The notes beneath the pieces are model-generated. The model was not told where the DNA came from. It made no database searches and saw only the letters and a list, made by a program, of their open reading frames with translations. This document shows, in pieces, positions 44,340 through 53,261 of a stretch of DNA of 64,000 nucleotides; position 1 is the stretch's first letter, and each line of letters opens with the position of its first letter. Source of the stretch: Pseudoclavibacter chungangensis (lineage in GTDB: Bacteria > Actinomycetota > Actinomycetes > Actinomycetales > Microbacteriaceae); contig NZ_JACCFV010000001.1 in assembly GCF_013410545.1 (NCBI RefSeq), positions 1,612,001 to 1,676,000 of the forward strand, in the 5' to 3' direction. The position numbers were made by a program, and so were the translations under genes.

Positions 44340-45434
44340 TCAGAGCCAGTTGTTGCGCTTGAACGCGATGTAGAGGCCGACCGAGAGGCACACCATGAGC
44401 CCCCACGCGCCCGCGTAGCCCCACGTCCAGTCGAGCTCGGGCATGTGCGTGAAGTTCATGCCGTAGATCCCGGTGACGATCGTCGGCGCCGCGAAGATCG
44501 CCGCCCAGGACGAGATCTTCTTCGTCTGATCGGCCTGGACGAGCGTGATCTCGGTCGCCCGCTGCGACGCGAGCGTCGACACGAGCGTGAGGGCGTTGTC
44601 GAGCACACTGCGCATGTTGCCGAGTCGTCCCTCGAGCCGGATGACGTGGTCGAGGACGTCACCGAACAGCGCGTCGAGCAGCACGGCGCGCCGGTGCTCG
44701 ACGTCGTCGTCCCCGAGCGGCGAGCGCTCCTCGTGCGTGGGCACGTGGCGCAACACACCGCCCGCATCGGCGAGGAGCGTCGGATCCCCGCCGACGAGCG
44801 CGCGCCGCATGCCCGTGAGCATGCTCTCGAGCGGGGTCACGACCGTCAGGAACTTCGACACCTGCCCCGTCAAGCGGTAGATGCGTTTCGCGAGTTCGCC
44901 GTCCCGTGAGTCGATCGCCGCATCGATCTCCTCGATGTCGAGCGCGAGCCCCTCCGCGACGTGCTGGTACCCGTCGACGACCTCGTCGAGGATCGCGTAC
45001 GCGGCGCCGCTCGGTCCGAGCTCGGCGAGCCGCCGCGCGGCGCGCAGCCGCTTGCGCACGTCGACGACGCCGCCACACCCCGATCGTTGCACGGTCACGA
45101 GGAAATCGGGCCCCACGAACAACGAGAGCTCCGAGAAGTCCACGTGGTCGTTGTCGTCGTCGTAGGTCGCGGGGTGCAACACGACGAACGACTGGTCGCC
45201 GTGCCGTTCGAGCTTCGTCCGCTGGCCCGACTCGAGGACGTCCTCGACGAACAACCGACCGAGACCGAAGGTGCGCGCGACGTCGTCGAGTTCGATCTGC
45301 TCGACGTCGGCGAGCTCGACCCAGACCCAACCGTGGTCACGTCGGGCCGCCTCGAGCCCCGCGACGGGGTCGGGATGCCCCACCGGCTCGCCGTCGACGA
45401 ACACGGTCACATCGAGGATGTGTTCGGTGTGCAC
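44340..45434 (-). CDS. corA: CorA family magnesium transporter
   Basis: The 364-residue product ends with the CorA signature: two transmembrane helices, the first followed by YGMNFTHMPELDW (GMN motif, the ion-selectivity entrance), and the basic tail FKRNNWL. The large N-terminal cytoplasmic domain (FGLGRLFVEDVLESGQRTKLERHGDQSFVVLHPATYDD) and the long stalk helix (IDAAIDSRDGELAKRIYRLTGQVSKFLTVV) are typical. It forms pentameric Mg2+/Co2+ channels. GTG 45434 is chosen because AGGGGGA lies just upstream. A gap of 94 bp separates it from the M50 gene. Confidence 0.95.
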   Translation of the reverse strand: MHTEHILDVTVFVDGEPVGHPDPVAGLEAARRDHGWVWVELADVEQIELDDVARTFGLGRLFVEDVLESGQRTKLERHGDQSFVVLHPATYDDDNDHVDFSELSLFVGPDFLVTVQRSGCGGVVDVRKRLRAARRLAELGPSGAAYAILDEVVDGYQHVAEGLALDIEEIDAAIDSRDGELAKRIYRLTGQVSKFLTVVTPLESMLTGMRRALVGGDPTLLADAGGVLRHVPTHEERSPLGDDDVEHRRAVLLDALFGDVLDHVIRLEGRLGNMRSVLDNALTLVSTLASQRATEITLVQADQTKKISSWAAIFAAPTIVTGIYGMNFTHMPELDWTWGYAGAWGLMVCLSVGLYIAFKRNNWL

Positions 45435-45528
45435 CGGTCCCCCTCTCGCGGTGGCGTTCGCGGCGGGAGGTCCCGTCGCCCGACCGATCGTCGCACACCC
45501 GACCCACCCGTCCGCGCGCGACGCTCGC

Positions 45529-46263
45529 TCAGCTCGCGAACGGGACGAGATCGAGCACCGACGAACCGTCGGGCCACAGCACGAGGACGACCACGACGGT
45601 CGCGACGAGACAGACGAGGGCGAAGCTCGTGTTCCAGAACCCCTTGGGGACTCGCGTGAGCTTCGCGAGGACGGCAGGATCGCTCCCGCTCCCCCGGTCC
45701 GCCCGGACGGCCGCGAGGTGACGCCACGCACCGACGACGAGCACGACGGCGAGCGCGATGAGCACCGTGGTCTGGACGGTGTCGTCGCGCCACCACCACA
45801 GCGCGGCCGTCGAGGCGAGCGCGACCACGACCACGACGCCCGTGAGCAGCGAGCGCACCCGCACGAGGACGAGGAGCAGGACGACACCGACGCCGAACAC
45901 GACGGGAGCGGCCCAGCCGCGGGACGCGGCGAACGCGAGCGCCGCGCCGAGGATCGCGGGCGCCGGATAGCCCGCCCACACCGAGAGCGCCCGGCCGAAG
46001 CCGGTCGGCTTGCCCGAGGTCACGGCGTGACCCGACATGTCGCCGCGCACGACGAAGCCCGTGAACCGGCGGCCGACGAGAACGCCGACGATCGCGTGGC
46101 CGAGCTCGTGGACGAGCGTCACGCACAGACGAACCACCTTCCACACGGGGCCGACGAGCACGAGCAGCGCACCGACCGCGAGTGCGCCGAACAGCGCGAG
46201 CGGCGGGATGGCCACGTCGCTCGCGGGTGCGAGACGGGAGAGGAGGAGATCGAGGACGTCCAC
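45529..46263 (-). CDS. M50 family (site-2-protease-like) membrane metallopeptidase
   Basis: The 244-residue product is a membrane protein with a HELGH zinc motif at residues 52-56 (VTLVHELGHAIVGVLVGRRF) inside a hydrophobic segment, as in M50 peptidases. Six or seven membrane spans are visible. The usual second motif (NxxPxxxxDG) is not evident, although a Gly/Pro-rich segment (AGYPAPAILGAAL) occupies that zone. It therefore belongs to the divergent M50B-like actinobacterial group annotated only as M50 family. The substrate is unknown. GTG 46263 follows a TACCCT -10 by 8 nt. It is divergent from the DUF1345 gene. Confidence 0.88.
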   Translation of the reverse strand: MDVLDLLLSRLAPASDVAIPPLALFGALAVGALLVLVGPVWKVVRLCVTLVHELGHAIVGVLVGRRFTGFVVRGDMSGHAVTSGKPTGFGRALSVWAGYPAPAILGAALAFAASRGWAAPVVFGVGVVLLLVLVRVRSLLTGVVVVVALASTAALWWWRDDTVQTTVLIALAVVLVVGAWRHLAAVRADRGSGSDPAVLAKLTRVPKGFWNTSFALVCLVATVVVVLVLWPDGSSVLDLVPFAS

Positions 46264-46271
46264 GACGCCCG

Positions 46272-46277
46272 AGGGTA
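46272..46277 (-). promoter_or_regulatory. -10 hexamer of the M50 gene
   Basis: TACCCT on the minus strand lies 8 nt before the GTG at 46263. Confidence 0.45.
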
Positions 46278-46328
46278 GCCGCACGCGCCGCCGTCGTCCC
46301 TGACCGCGGACGCGTGCACACACGGCCC

Positions 46329-46334
46329 TAGGAT
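46329..46334 (+). promoter_or_regulatory. -10 hexamer of the DUF1345 gene
   Basis: TAGGAT lies 6 nt before the ATG at 46341. The spacing implies a leaderless transcript. Confidence 0.5.
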
Positions 46335-46340
46335 CGCTGT

Positions 46341-47000
46341 ATGTCGAAAACGGATCGCGGCCTGCTGCGTTCGAGCGCACGGACCCGCCTGCTCGTCGCG
46401 GGCGGCGTCGGCATCGGGTCGGGGGTGGCCACCGCGCTGCTCGGCGGCGGCGCGTTCGCGCTCGCGGCGGGCTGGGCAGCGGGGAGTCTCGTGTTCCTCG
46501 TGTGGGTGTGGGGCGCGATCGCCCGCATGTCCCCGGCCGAGACGCGCACGCACGCGCTCCTCGAGGACGACACGCGAACGGGCTCGCACGTCGCGCTCGT
46601 GGTCGCCGCACTCGCGAGCCTCGCCGCGCTCGTCGTGATGCTCGTCGCGGCGGGCTCCCTCGGGAGCCCGCTCCGCGAGTGGCTCACGGGCGCGGGTCTC
46701 GTCACGGTCATGCTGTCGTGGTGTGTCGTCCAGACCCTCTACACGCTCCGGTACGCACACCTGCACTATCTGGATGCCCCGAACGGCATCGACTTCAATC
46801 AGGACGGCGACGCCGACTACCTGGACTTCGCGTACGTCGCGTTCACGATGGGCATGACGTACCAGGTGTCGGACACGAACCTCCGCCGATCGGCACTCCG
46901 TCGCGCGGGGCTCGGGCACGCGCTCCTCGCGTTCCTGTTCGGCGCGTTCGTGCTCGCGACGACGATCAATCTCGTCGCGGGTCTCGCGTCGCCGGGCTGA
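46341..47000 (+). CDS. DUF1345 domain membrane protein
   Basis: The 219-residue product has five hydrophobic segments and the DUF1345 signature DYLDFAYVAFTMGMTYQVSDTNL near residues 155-177. Function is unknown; members are small integral membrane proteins. A short acidic loop, FNQDGDADY, sits just before the signature. Start ATG 46341 is 6 nt after TAGGAT. Its 3' end overlaps the convergent EamA transporter gene by 35 bp, unusually tight packing, so the two transcripts must overlap as antisense RNAs. Confidence 0.88.
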   Translation: MSKTDRGLLRSSARTRLLVAGGVGIGSGVATALLGGGAFALAAGWAAGSLVFLVWVWGAIARMSPAETRTHALLEDDTRTGSHVALVVAALASLAALVVMLVAAGSLGSPLREWLTGAGLVTVMLSWCVVQTLYTLRYAHLHYLDAPNGIDFNQDGDADYLDFAYVAFTMGMTYQVSDTNLRRSALRRAGLGHALLAFLFGAFVLATTINLVAGLASPG

Positions 47001-47958
47001 GTGGCACGTCGGTGTCGGCTCCGCTCGGTCCCTCGTGGCCACCCGCGACCGCCCGTCGTGACCGTGGCGGTGGGAGCTGACCGCCGACCATCGCCGCGAG
47101 CGCGATGGCGAAGCCGAGCACCTGCACGCCCCCGAGCGACTCGCCCCCGACCAGCACGCCGACGAGGGCGGCGACGAGTGGAGAGAGCGGTCCCAGCAGC
47201 GCCGTCGCGGTGACGGGCAGCCGGCCGAGTGCCGCGAACCAGACGGCGTACGCCGCGAGTCCGCCCACGAGCGTGAGCCACGCGTAGCCCACGACGGCTC
47301 GGCCGTCGATGTCGGGCGGAACGCCGTCGAGCAGGAGCGCGGGGAGGAGCAGCACGAGCCCGGCGGCGGTCAGTTGCCAGCCCGCGAACGTGATTGCCGA
47401 GACTCCCGGCGGTCTCCCCCACTTCTTCGTGAGCACGACGCCGAGTCCCATGGAGAGCGCACCGCAGAGCCCCGCCGCGATGCCGAGGGGCGAGAGCGCC
47501 GCCCCGGGACCGAGCACGACGAGCGCGATCCCGACGACGCCGAGGACGCCTGCCCCCATTCGCCACACGGATCCTCGTTCGCCGAGCACGACGATCGCGA
47601 GCACGGCGACGACGAGGGGCTGCGCCGCGCCGAGGGTCGCCGCGACGCCGCCCGGCAACTCCTGTGCCGCGACGAACAGGAGCGGGAAGAACGCCGCCAT
47701 GTTGAGCGTGCCGAGGACGGCGCTGCGCCACCACCACGAGCCGGTCGGGAGGCGCCGCGTGAGGGCGAGTGCGATGAGCCCCGCGGGCAGGGCGCGCATC
47801 ATCGCGGCGAAGACGGGGTGCCCCTCGGGGAGGAACCGCGTCGTCACGACGTACGTGGTGCCCCAGACGATCGGCGCGAGTGCGGCGAGCCCCGTCCAGG
47901 CCACCCGAGCCGTCGTCGCGGTCGCGGGTGTCGTCTCCACTCCGGTGTGCGTGTGCAT
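46966..47958 (-). CDS. EamA/DMT family transporter
   Basis: The 330-residue product has ten hydrophobic segments forming two EamA repeats (ALAPIVWGTTYVVTTRFLPEGHPVFAAMMRALPAGL and ITFAGWQLTAAGLVLLLPALLL), typical of the drug/metabolite transporter superfamily. GERGSVWRMGAGVLGVVGIALVVLGPGA is the usual end of repeat one. A polar tail (RSRRAVAGGHEGPSGADTD) follows. The substrate is unknown. Start ATG 47958 is 78 bp from a divergent LysR gene, the classical regulator-exporter layout. Its 3' end overlaps the DUF1345 gene by 35 bp. Confidence 0.92.
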   Translation of the reverse strand: MHTHTGVETTPATATTARVAWTGLAALAPIVWGTTYVVTTRFLPEGHPVFAAMMRALPAGLIALALTRRLPTGSWWWRSAVLGTLNMAAFFPLLFVAAQELPGGVAATLGAAQPLVVAVLAIVVLGERGSVWRMGAGVLGVVGIALVVLGPGAALSPLGIAAGLCGALSMGLGVVLTKKWGRPPGVSAITFAGWQLTAAGLVLLLPALLLDGVPPDIDGRAVVGYAWLTLVGGLAAYAVWFAALGRLPVTATALLGPLSPLVAALVGVLVGGESLGGVQVLGFAIALAAMVGGQLPPPRSRRAVAGGHEGPSGADTDVPLSPATRDPRRD

Positions 47959-47984
47959 GCCTCGATCGTCACGCGGAACAGCGA

Positions 47985-47999
47985 ATGCGTCCAACGCAT
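47985..47999. promoter_or_regulatory. Operator candidate ATGCGT-CCA-ACGCAT between EamA and LysR genes
   Basis: This perfect 6-bp inverted repeat in the 78-bp divergent region has the size and position expected for the LysR recognition site that controls both genes. Confidence 0.55.
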
Positions 48000-48036
48000 G
48001 GTTCCGATCCCGATCATGAACCAGGATCATGGATCC

Positions 48037-48918
48037 ATGGATCTGCAGCAGATGCGGTACGCCGTCGCCGTCGACGAGGAGCGCAACTTCACGCGTGCCG
48101 CCGCACGCTGCCATGTCGTGCAATCGGCGCTGAGCCACCGGATCAAGGCGCTCGAGCGCGAGATCGGCGTCGAGCTGTTCGCGCGCACCAGTCGGCGCGT
48201 CGAACCGACCGCTGCGGGCGAGGCGTTCCTCGCCGCGGCGCGGACGAGCCTCGAGGCGGCCGAGCGAGCCGTCGCCGACGCGGGGGCCGTCCACGGCCGT
48301 GTCGGGGGCACGCTCACGGTCGGGCTCATCCCCACGGTCACGGCGATCGACGTCCCCGCGGCCCTCGGGGCGTTCCATCGGCTCCACCCCGAGGTCGTGA
48401 TCCGACTCCGGGGCGGTGGCAGTGACGCGTTCATGACGGAGATCGCGAACGGCACGATGGATGTCGCGGTGCTCGGCCTTCCGTCCGCGGTGCCCCCGGT
48501 CGGTGTGCGGGCGCGGGTGCTCGCGCGCGAGCGCCTCGTGGCAGTGGTTCCCACGGGCCACGCGCTCGACGGCCGGAAACGGGTACGGCTCCGAGATCTC
48601 GCGGACGAGGCGTTCGTGGACTTCCCGGCGGCGACACCCGGTCGAGCCCAGACGGATCTCGCGTTCCGCGCGGCGGGCGTCCGACGCACCGTGTCGTTCG
48701 AGGCGACGACGACGGAACTCGTGCTCGACCTCGTCGCTCACGGTCTCGGGGTGACGATGCTCGCCGACACACTCGTGTCGTCAAACCCGGGACTCACGAC
48801 CGTCCCCGTCACCGATGGCCCCGAGCGCATCGAGTACCTCGCCTGGAGTGCGTTCAACCCGTCACCGGCGACGCGAGCGTTCCTCTCCGGGCTGCCGCAT
48901 GACGACGATCGATCCTGA
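48037..48918 (+). CDS. LysR family transcriptional regulator
   Basis: The 293-residue product has the LysR helix-turn-helix (LQQMRYAVAVDEERNFTRAAARCHVVQSALSHRIKALEREIGVELF) and an effector-binding domain (GGTLTVGLIPTVTAIDVPAAL, LVAVVPTGHALDGRKRVRL). It resembles the aromatic-compound or oxidative-stress type of LysR, with the repeated ABC-like beta-alpha fold. It probably controls the divergent EamA exporter through the palindrome at 47985-47999 (inference). Start ATG 48037 gives the canonical MDLQQMRYAVAV beginning. Confidence 0.93.
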   Translation: MDLQQMRYAVAVDEERNFTRAAARCHVVQSALSHRIKALEREIGVELFARTSRRVEPTAAGEAFLAAARTSLEAAERAVADAGAVHGRVGGTLTVGLIPTVTAIDVPAALGAFHRLHPEVVIRLRGGGSDAFMTEIANGTMDVAVLGLPSAVPPVGVRARVLARERLVAVVPTGHALDGRKRVRLRDLADEAFVDFPAATPGRAQTDLAFRAAGVRRTVSFEATTTELVLDLVAHGLGVTMLADTLVSSNPGLTTVPVTDGPERIEYLAWSAFNPSPATRAFLSGLPHDDDRS

Positions 48919-48987
48919 TCGCACGCACGACGGCGTGCGTCCGGGCGACGCGGACCCGACGAGCGCGACCGACCGGGTGGAGGACGG

Positions 48988-49980
48988 TCAGGGGGTCCAC
49001 ACCTCCGTCTCGCTCCCCGGCCCGTACCAGTGGCCGTTCGGGAGCGACTGCAGCTCGAAGATCGATCCCCACGGCGCGCGGACGTAGATGCTCGCATTCC
49101 CCGGGGTGTCCTCGTGGCGGGAGTTGCCGTGCGGCTCGTCCAGCGCCTCCCCGCCCGCCTCCACCGCTCGCGCGAGCGACGCGTCGATGTCGTCGACGAG
49201 GAGCGCGACGTGGCCCCAACCGATGTCGGCGAGCCCGGCGGGGCCCTGCCGTTCGTCGGTCTCCACCTCGAAGACCTCGAGACCCGGTCCCGTGCCGATG
49301 ACGATCATGCGCTGCACGATGATCCGTGCGCCCGGCGGCAGCCCGAGCTGCGCCTCGACCTCGGCACCGCTGCGCGGCGGATCCGATCGCAGGAGCCCGT
49401 CGTACGCGACCTTCGCCCCGAACGCGTCGACGAGGAAGCGGGTCGCCGCCTCGAGATCGGGCACCGTGAGGCCGATGTGGTTGATGCCGCGCGGTACCGG
49501 CGGCGTCGTCCGCGATTCGGACGGCACGTCGTCCGCGCGCGTCTCGTCGATCGCGATGACCGCGAGTCCGGAGGACGGATCGAGTCGCTTCACGAGATGT
49601 GCGGGCGACTCCGTGAGCACGACCTCCATGGTCGGGTTGACATGCAGCGCCTCCGCGTGTCCGGCATAGGCCACACAATCGCGTCCACCGAGCACCGCGT
49701 GCGCGTGCAGCGTCGGGCCCTCCGAACCGGTCGCGATGTCGCCGATGAACGAGGCGATCTCGAGCTGCTCGTCGAAGTGCTTGAGCCAGAAGCCGCCGAG
49801 CTCCGCCGCGAACACGCCGAGCGTCGCCTCGTCGACGGCACCGATCGCCGTGACGGTGGCTCCGCGGATCCCGCGGTCACGAGCGAAGGCCGTGATCTCG
49901 GCACACGCCTCATCCCCGGCATCCATGACGAGGAGGTACGTCCTCGTCTCGCCGTCCTGGTGCAGCAGCCTGCTCTTCAC
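48988..49980 (-). CDS. Fusion of PPC (DUF296) domain and VOC/glyoxalase domain
   Basis: The 330-residue product has two domains. Residues 1-140 form a PPC/DUF296 domain (YLLVMDAGDEACAEITAFARDRGIRGATVTAIGAVDEATLG, LHAHAVLGGRDCVAYAGHAEAL), whose GxTxHxHxxL-like metal site is seen here as PTLHAHAVLG. Residues 165-330 are a VOC domain (GINHIGLTVPDLEAATRFLVDAFGAKVAYD, GWGHVALLVDDIDAS, IYVRAPWGSIFELQSLP) with His/Glu metal ligands at the usual positions. A 25-residue linker joins them. Neither substrate is known. The stop-to-start spacing with the upstream membrane protein gene is 6 bp, so the two form an operon. Confidence 0.88.
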   Translation of the reverse strand: MKSRLLHQDGETRTYLLVMDAGDEACAEITAFARDRGIRGATVTAIGAVDEATLGVFAAELGGFWLKHFDEQLEIASFIGDIATGSEGPTLHAHAVLGGRDCVAYAGHAEALHVNPTMEVVLTESPAHLVKRLDPSSGLAVIAIDETRADDVPSESRTTPPVPRGINHIGLTVPDLEAATRFLVDAFGAKVAYDGLLRSDPPRSGAEVEAQLGLPPGARIIVQRMIVIGTGPGLEVFEVETDERQGPAGLADIGWGHVALLVDDIDASLARAVEAGGEALDEPHGNSRHEDTPGNASIYVRAPWGSIFELQSLPNGHWYGPGSETEVWTP

Positions 49981-49986
49981 CGGTCA

Positions 49987-51150
49987 TCACCCCTCGTTCG
50001 TCTCGTTCCGACCGTTCTTCGGTGGCACCGCGGAATCCGGATCCGGGCCCGCGGTCGCCGCGTCCTCGACGCGGACGTCGCCCGGGTCCGGCACGTCGTC
50101 GGCCGGCGCCGAGGATGCGCTCGAGGCGGCGGGCCTCGCGGTCGGGGCCGGCCCGGCGCCCTGCCGATGAAAGCGCACGATCGTGAATGCGAGCAGGGAG
50201 ACGATGCACCACGCGGCGAGCACGAGCAGGGGCTCGAGCGGCATGACGCCCGGGAAGTAGGTCACGTCGCGGACGATCCGCACGGTCGCGCCCGTCGGCA
50301 GCCAGCGCCCCATGATCTCGTAGAACGGGGGCAGGAGTTCGGGCGCGACGGCGCCACCCGATGAGGGGTTCGCGATGACGACGAACATGATCCAGGTCGG
50401 CAGGAGCGCCCAGCGTCCCCCGATCGAGACCCGCCAGAAGCTGTAGACGAGCGCGGCCGCGAGCATGTTCATCGCGAGCACGGGCCAGACGAGGAGGACG
50501 GGGAACTGCTCGATCCCGAGGAACGGGCCGATCACGAGCGTCATGAGGAGCGCGACGACGGCCGAGCGGATCACGTCCCACGTGATCTCCCCGCGCAGGG
50601 TCAGCCCGGGCGCGTTCACGCGCGTCTGGATGGCACCGACGAATCCGAGGATCGTGGCACCGAGCGCGAGGTAGAACAGTGCGAGCCCGTCCGGGTCACG
50701 GGGTGCGAGCGGGTGCGCGTCGACGATCGTGACCTGCTCCCCCAGCGCCGTCTCGAGCCCCGGCACGTACTGTTCGACGACGCGGGCGACCGAGACGCCG
50801 GCCGCGCTCGAGACCGTGAGCGTGGCGGGCGTCGTCGACAGGTCGATCACCGCGTAGACGTCGACGCGAGCGAGCGCGTCGATCGCGTCCGCCGTGTCGT
50901 CGAAACGGTCGAGTCGGAACATCTCGGCCCCGTCGGCGTCGAGGACGCCGGTCGCGAGCTGCACGCGATCATCGGGGCCGACCGTGGCGACGGGGACGCC
51001 GTGGGGCGTCGGGTTCGCCATCGCGAGACTGTACGACGCGACGAAGAGCGGGCCGACGACCGCGATGATGAGCGTGATGACGAGCGCCGGCAACTGCGCG
51101 CGCGCCGAGCCCCCGAGCACCCGAAGCCTCGCGCGCATCGTTCCCAGCAC
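49987..51150 (-). CDS. ABC-2/YhgE-like (DUF3533-type) membrane protein
   Basis: The 387-residue product has one N-terminal membrane helix (LPALVITLIIAVVGPLFVASYSLAMANPTPHGVPVATV), an extracytoplasmic region of about 170 residues (YAVIDLSTTPATLTVSSAAG) and five C-terminal helices. These end in a Pro/Ala-rich cytoplasmic tail. This architecture matches the ABC-2 type permease-like YhgE/Pip and DUF3533 proteins. The VDVYAVIDL segment is typical of that group. No ATPase gene is adjacent, so it may work alone. GTG 51150 is preferred because AGGAGG lies 4 nt upstream; ATG 51138 is the alternative. It is transcribed with the PPC-VOC gene. Confidence 0.8.
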   Translation of the reverse strand: MLGTMRARLRVLGGSARAQLPALVITLIIAVVGPLFVASYSLAMANPTPHGVPVATVGPDDRVQLATGVLDADGAEMFRLDRFDDTADAIDALARVDVYAVIDLSTTPATLTVSSAAGVSVARVVEQYVPGLETALGEQVTIVDAHPLAPRDPDGLALFYLALGATILGFVGAIQTRVNAPGLTLRGEITWDVIRSAVVALLMTLVIGPFLGIEQFPVLLVWPVLAMNMLAAALVYSFWRVSIGGRWALLPTWIMFVVIANPSSGGAVAPELLPPFYEIMGRWLPTGATVRIVRDVTYFPGVMPLEPLLVLAAWCIVSLLAFTIVRFHRQGAGPAPTARPAASSASSAPADDVPDPGDVRVEDAATAGPDPDSAVPPKNGRNETNEG

Positions 51151-51267
51151 GTCGCCTCCTCTGCTCCGACGACCAACGCTACGCGAGCCGCGGTGCGAAC
51201 GCGCGGGACGCACGGCTCCACGAGCCGCGGGGCGAGGGCCCGTCGTGCACTGTGCGGCCGCCGGGTC

Positions 51268-51273
51268 TACGAT
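51268..51273 (+). promoter_or_regulatory. -10 hexamer of kup
   Basis: TACGAT lies 7 nt before the GTG at 51281. The spacing implies a leaderless transcript. Confidence 0.5.
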
Positions 51274-51280
51274 CGCCGAC

Positions 51281-53230
51281 GTGGATTCCGCATCGAATCG
51301 AACCCCCCGCGCCGACGCGGGTGGGACCTCGACCGCCGCACGCCGACCCCCTCGCGCGTCGCTCCTCCTCGTCGGTGCGCTCGGTGTCGTGTTCGGCGAC
51401 ATCGGGACGAGCCCGCTCTATGCGATGCAGACGCTGTTCTCGGCGGACCACAACGCGGTGCGACCCTCGCACGAGCACGTGACGGGCATCATCTCGCTCG
51501 TCGTCTGGGCGCTCATCGTGGTGGTCACGATCAAGTACGTCGCCTTCGTGCTCCGCGCGGACCACAACGGCGAGGGCGGCATCCTGTCGCTCGCGACCCT
51601 CCTGTCCCGCAACCTCACCGCCGGGAAGCTCCCGAAAGCGGCCGCCGCGGTCACGATCGCCGGCATCATCGGTTCGTGCTTCTTCTTCGGTGACAGCGTC
51701 ATCACCCCGGCGATCTCGGTCATGTCCGCGGTCGAGGGGCTCCGGGTCGCCGTGCCGTCCCTCCCCGATCTCGTCGTGCCGGTCGCGATCGGGATCCTCG
51801 TCGTGCTGTTCGCGGTGCAGCGCTTCGGTTCGGGACGTGTCGGTCGCGTCTTCGGCCCCGTCATGCTGCTCTGGTTCGTCGTGATCGCGGCGCTCGGTCT
51901 ACCGCACATCATCGCGAGGCCCGAGGTGCTCGTCGCGCTGCTCCCCGTCCCTGGCATCCGCTTCCTCGTCGCGGAGCCGCTCATCGCGCTCGTCGCGATG
52001 GGTGCGGTCGTGCTCGTCGTGACGGGTGCCGAAGCGTTGTACGCCGACATCGGCCACTTCGGCCGGCGGCCGATCCAGCACGCCTGGCTGTTCGTCGTGC
52101 TCCCCGCGCTCCTCGTCAACTATCTCGGGCAGGGCGCGCTCATCCTCACGCACCCCGAGGCGGTCGCGAATCCCTTCTTCCTGCTCGCCCCCGCGTGGGC
52201 GACCCTGCCCGTCACGATCCTGTCCATCGTCGCGACGATCATCGCCTCGCAATCGGTCATCACGGGGTCGTTCTCCGTCGCGAAGCAGGCGATGCGTCTC
52301 GGCTACCTGCCCCCCATGACGATCCGTCGCACGTCGTCGCTCACGTCGGGTCAGATCTACATGCCCGCCGTCAACTGGGTGCTCTTCGCCGCGGTCATCA
52401 CGGTCGTCCTCGTGTTCCGCAGCTCCACGAGCCTCGCCTCCGCGTACGGTCTCGCGGTCACGACGACCTTCGTCATCACGACGATGCTGTTCGTCGTGTT
52501 CGCGCGCCGCGTGTGGGGATGGCCGCGCTGGACGCTCGTCGTGACGGTCGCGGTCCTGTCGGTCTTCGAGTTGACGTTCCTGCTCGCGAACCTCGCGAAG
52601 ATCCTCAACGGCGGCTGGCTGCCCGTCCTCATCGGCATCGTGCTCCTCACGGTCATGACGACCTGGCGTCACGGTCGCGCCGTGATCGGCGTGCGGCGCC
52701 GGGCGGCCGAGGGAACGCTCGACGAGCTCCTCGGCGGGCTCCGCGACGAGCCGCCCCGTCGGGCGCCGGGGACGGTCGTCTTCCCGCACGCCTCGACGCG
52801 GACCGCGCCGCTCGCTCTGCGCCTCAATCTCGAACTGAACGGCGTCCTGCACGAGCGAACGGTCATCGCCCGCGTCGCGACGGTCGACGTCCCCCACGTC
52901 GCCCCCGAACGACGGGTGCGCGTCGAGGACCTCGAACCGAACGTGCCGGGCATCGAACGCGTCACGATCCGCTTCGGATTCATGGACACGCACGACGTGC
53001 CCGAGGCACTGTGCCACGGTGGGCCGCGCCTCGCGGTCGAGACGGGTGACCTCGCGAACGCCGAGTACGTGCTCTCGCGCACGCGCATCGTGGCGCCGCG
53101 CGGCTGGGCACCGCGTGCCCTGCGCGCGCGGCTGTTCGTCGCCCTCACGCGGATCGCGAGCTCACCCGCGCAGCACTATCACCTGCCGCTCGACCGCACG
53201 GTCGAGCTCCGCGTCCGCGTCGCGCTCTGA
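51281..53230 (+). CDS. kup: KUP/HAK/KT family potassium transporter
   Basis: The 649-residue product has twelve hydrophobic segments and the Kup signature GVVFGDIGTSPLYAMQTLF near residue 45. Further features are ADHNGEGGILSLATLLSR, GDSVITPAISVMSAVEGL and VTGAEALYADIGHFGRRPIQ, followed by a hydrophilic C-terminal domain of about 190 residues. Kup mediates K+ uptake coupled to protons. The product matches the usual length (about 630-660). The GTG at 51281 follows a TACGAT -10 by 7 nt. It is divergent from the ABC-2-like gene at 51150 and convergent with the paa operon. Confidence 0.95.
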   Translation: MDSASNRTPRADAGGTSTAARRPPRASLLLVGALGVVFGDIGTSPLYAMQTLFSADHNAVRPSHEHVTGIISLVVWALIVVVTIKYVAFVLRADHNGEGGILSLATLLSRNLTAGKLPKAAAAVTIAGIIGSCFFFGDSVITPAISVMSAVEGLRVAVPSLPDLVVPVAIGILVVLFAVQRFGSGRVGRVFGPVMLLWFVVIAALGLPHIIARPEVLVALLPVPGIRFLVAEPLIALVAMGAVVLVVTGAEALYADIGHFGRRPIQHAWLFVVLPALLVNYLGQGALILTHPEAVANPFFLLAPAWATLPVTILSIVATIIASQSVITGSFSVAKQAMRLGYLPPMTIRRTSSLTSGQIYMPAVNWVLFAAVITVVLVFRSSTSLASAYGLAVTTTFVITTMLFVVFARRVWGWPRWTLVVTVAVLSVFELTFLLANLAKILNGGWLPVLIGIVLLTVMTTWRHGRAVIGVRRRAAEGTLDELLGGLRDEPPRRAPGTVVFPHASTRTAPLALRLNLELNGVLHERTVIARVATVDVPHVAPERRVRVEDLEPNVPGIERVTIRFGFMDTHDVPEALCHGGPRLAVETGDLANAEYVLSRTRIVAPRGWAPRALRARLFVALTRIASSPAQHYHLPLDRTVELRVRVAL

Positions 53231-53261
53231 ACGCGCGGGCGCGCGCGCGGCGGCGGCCGGT

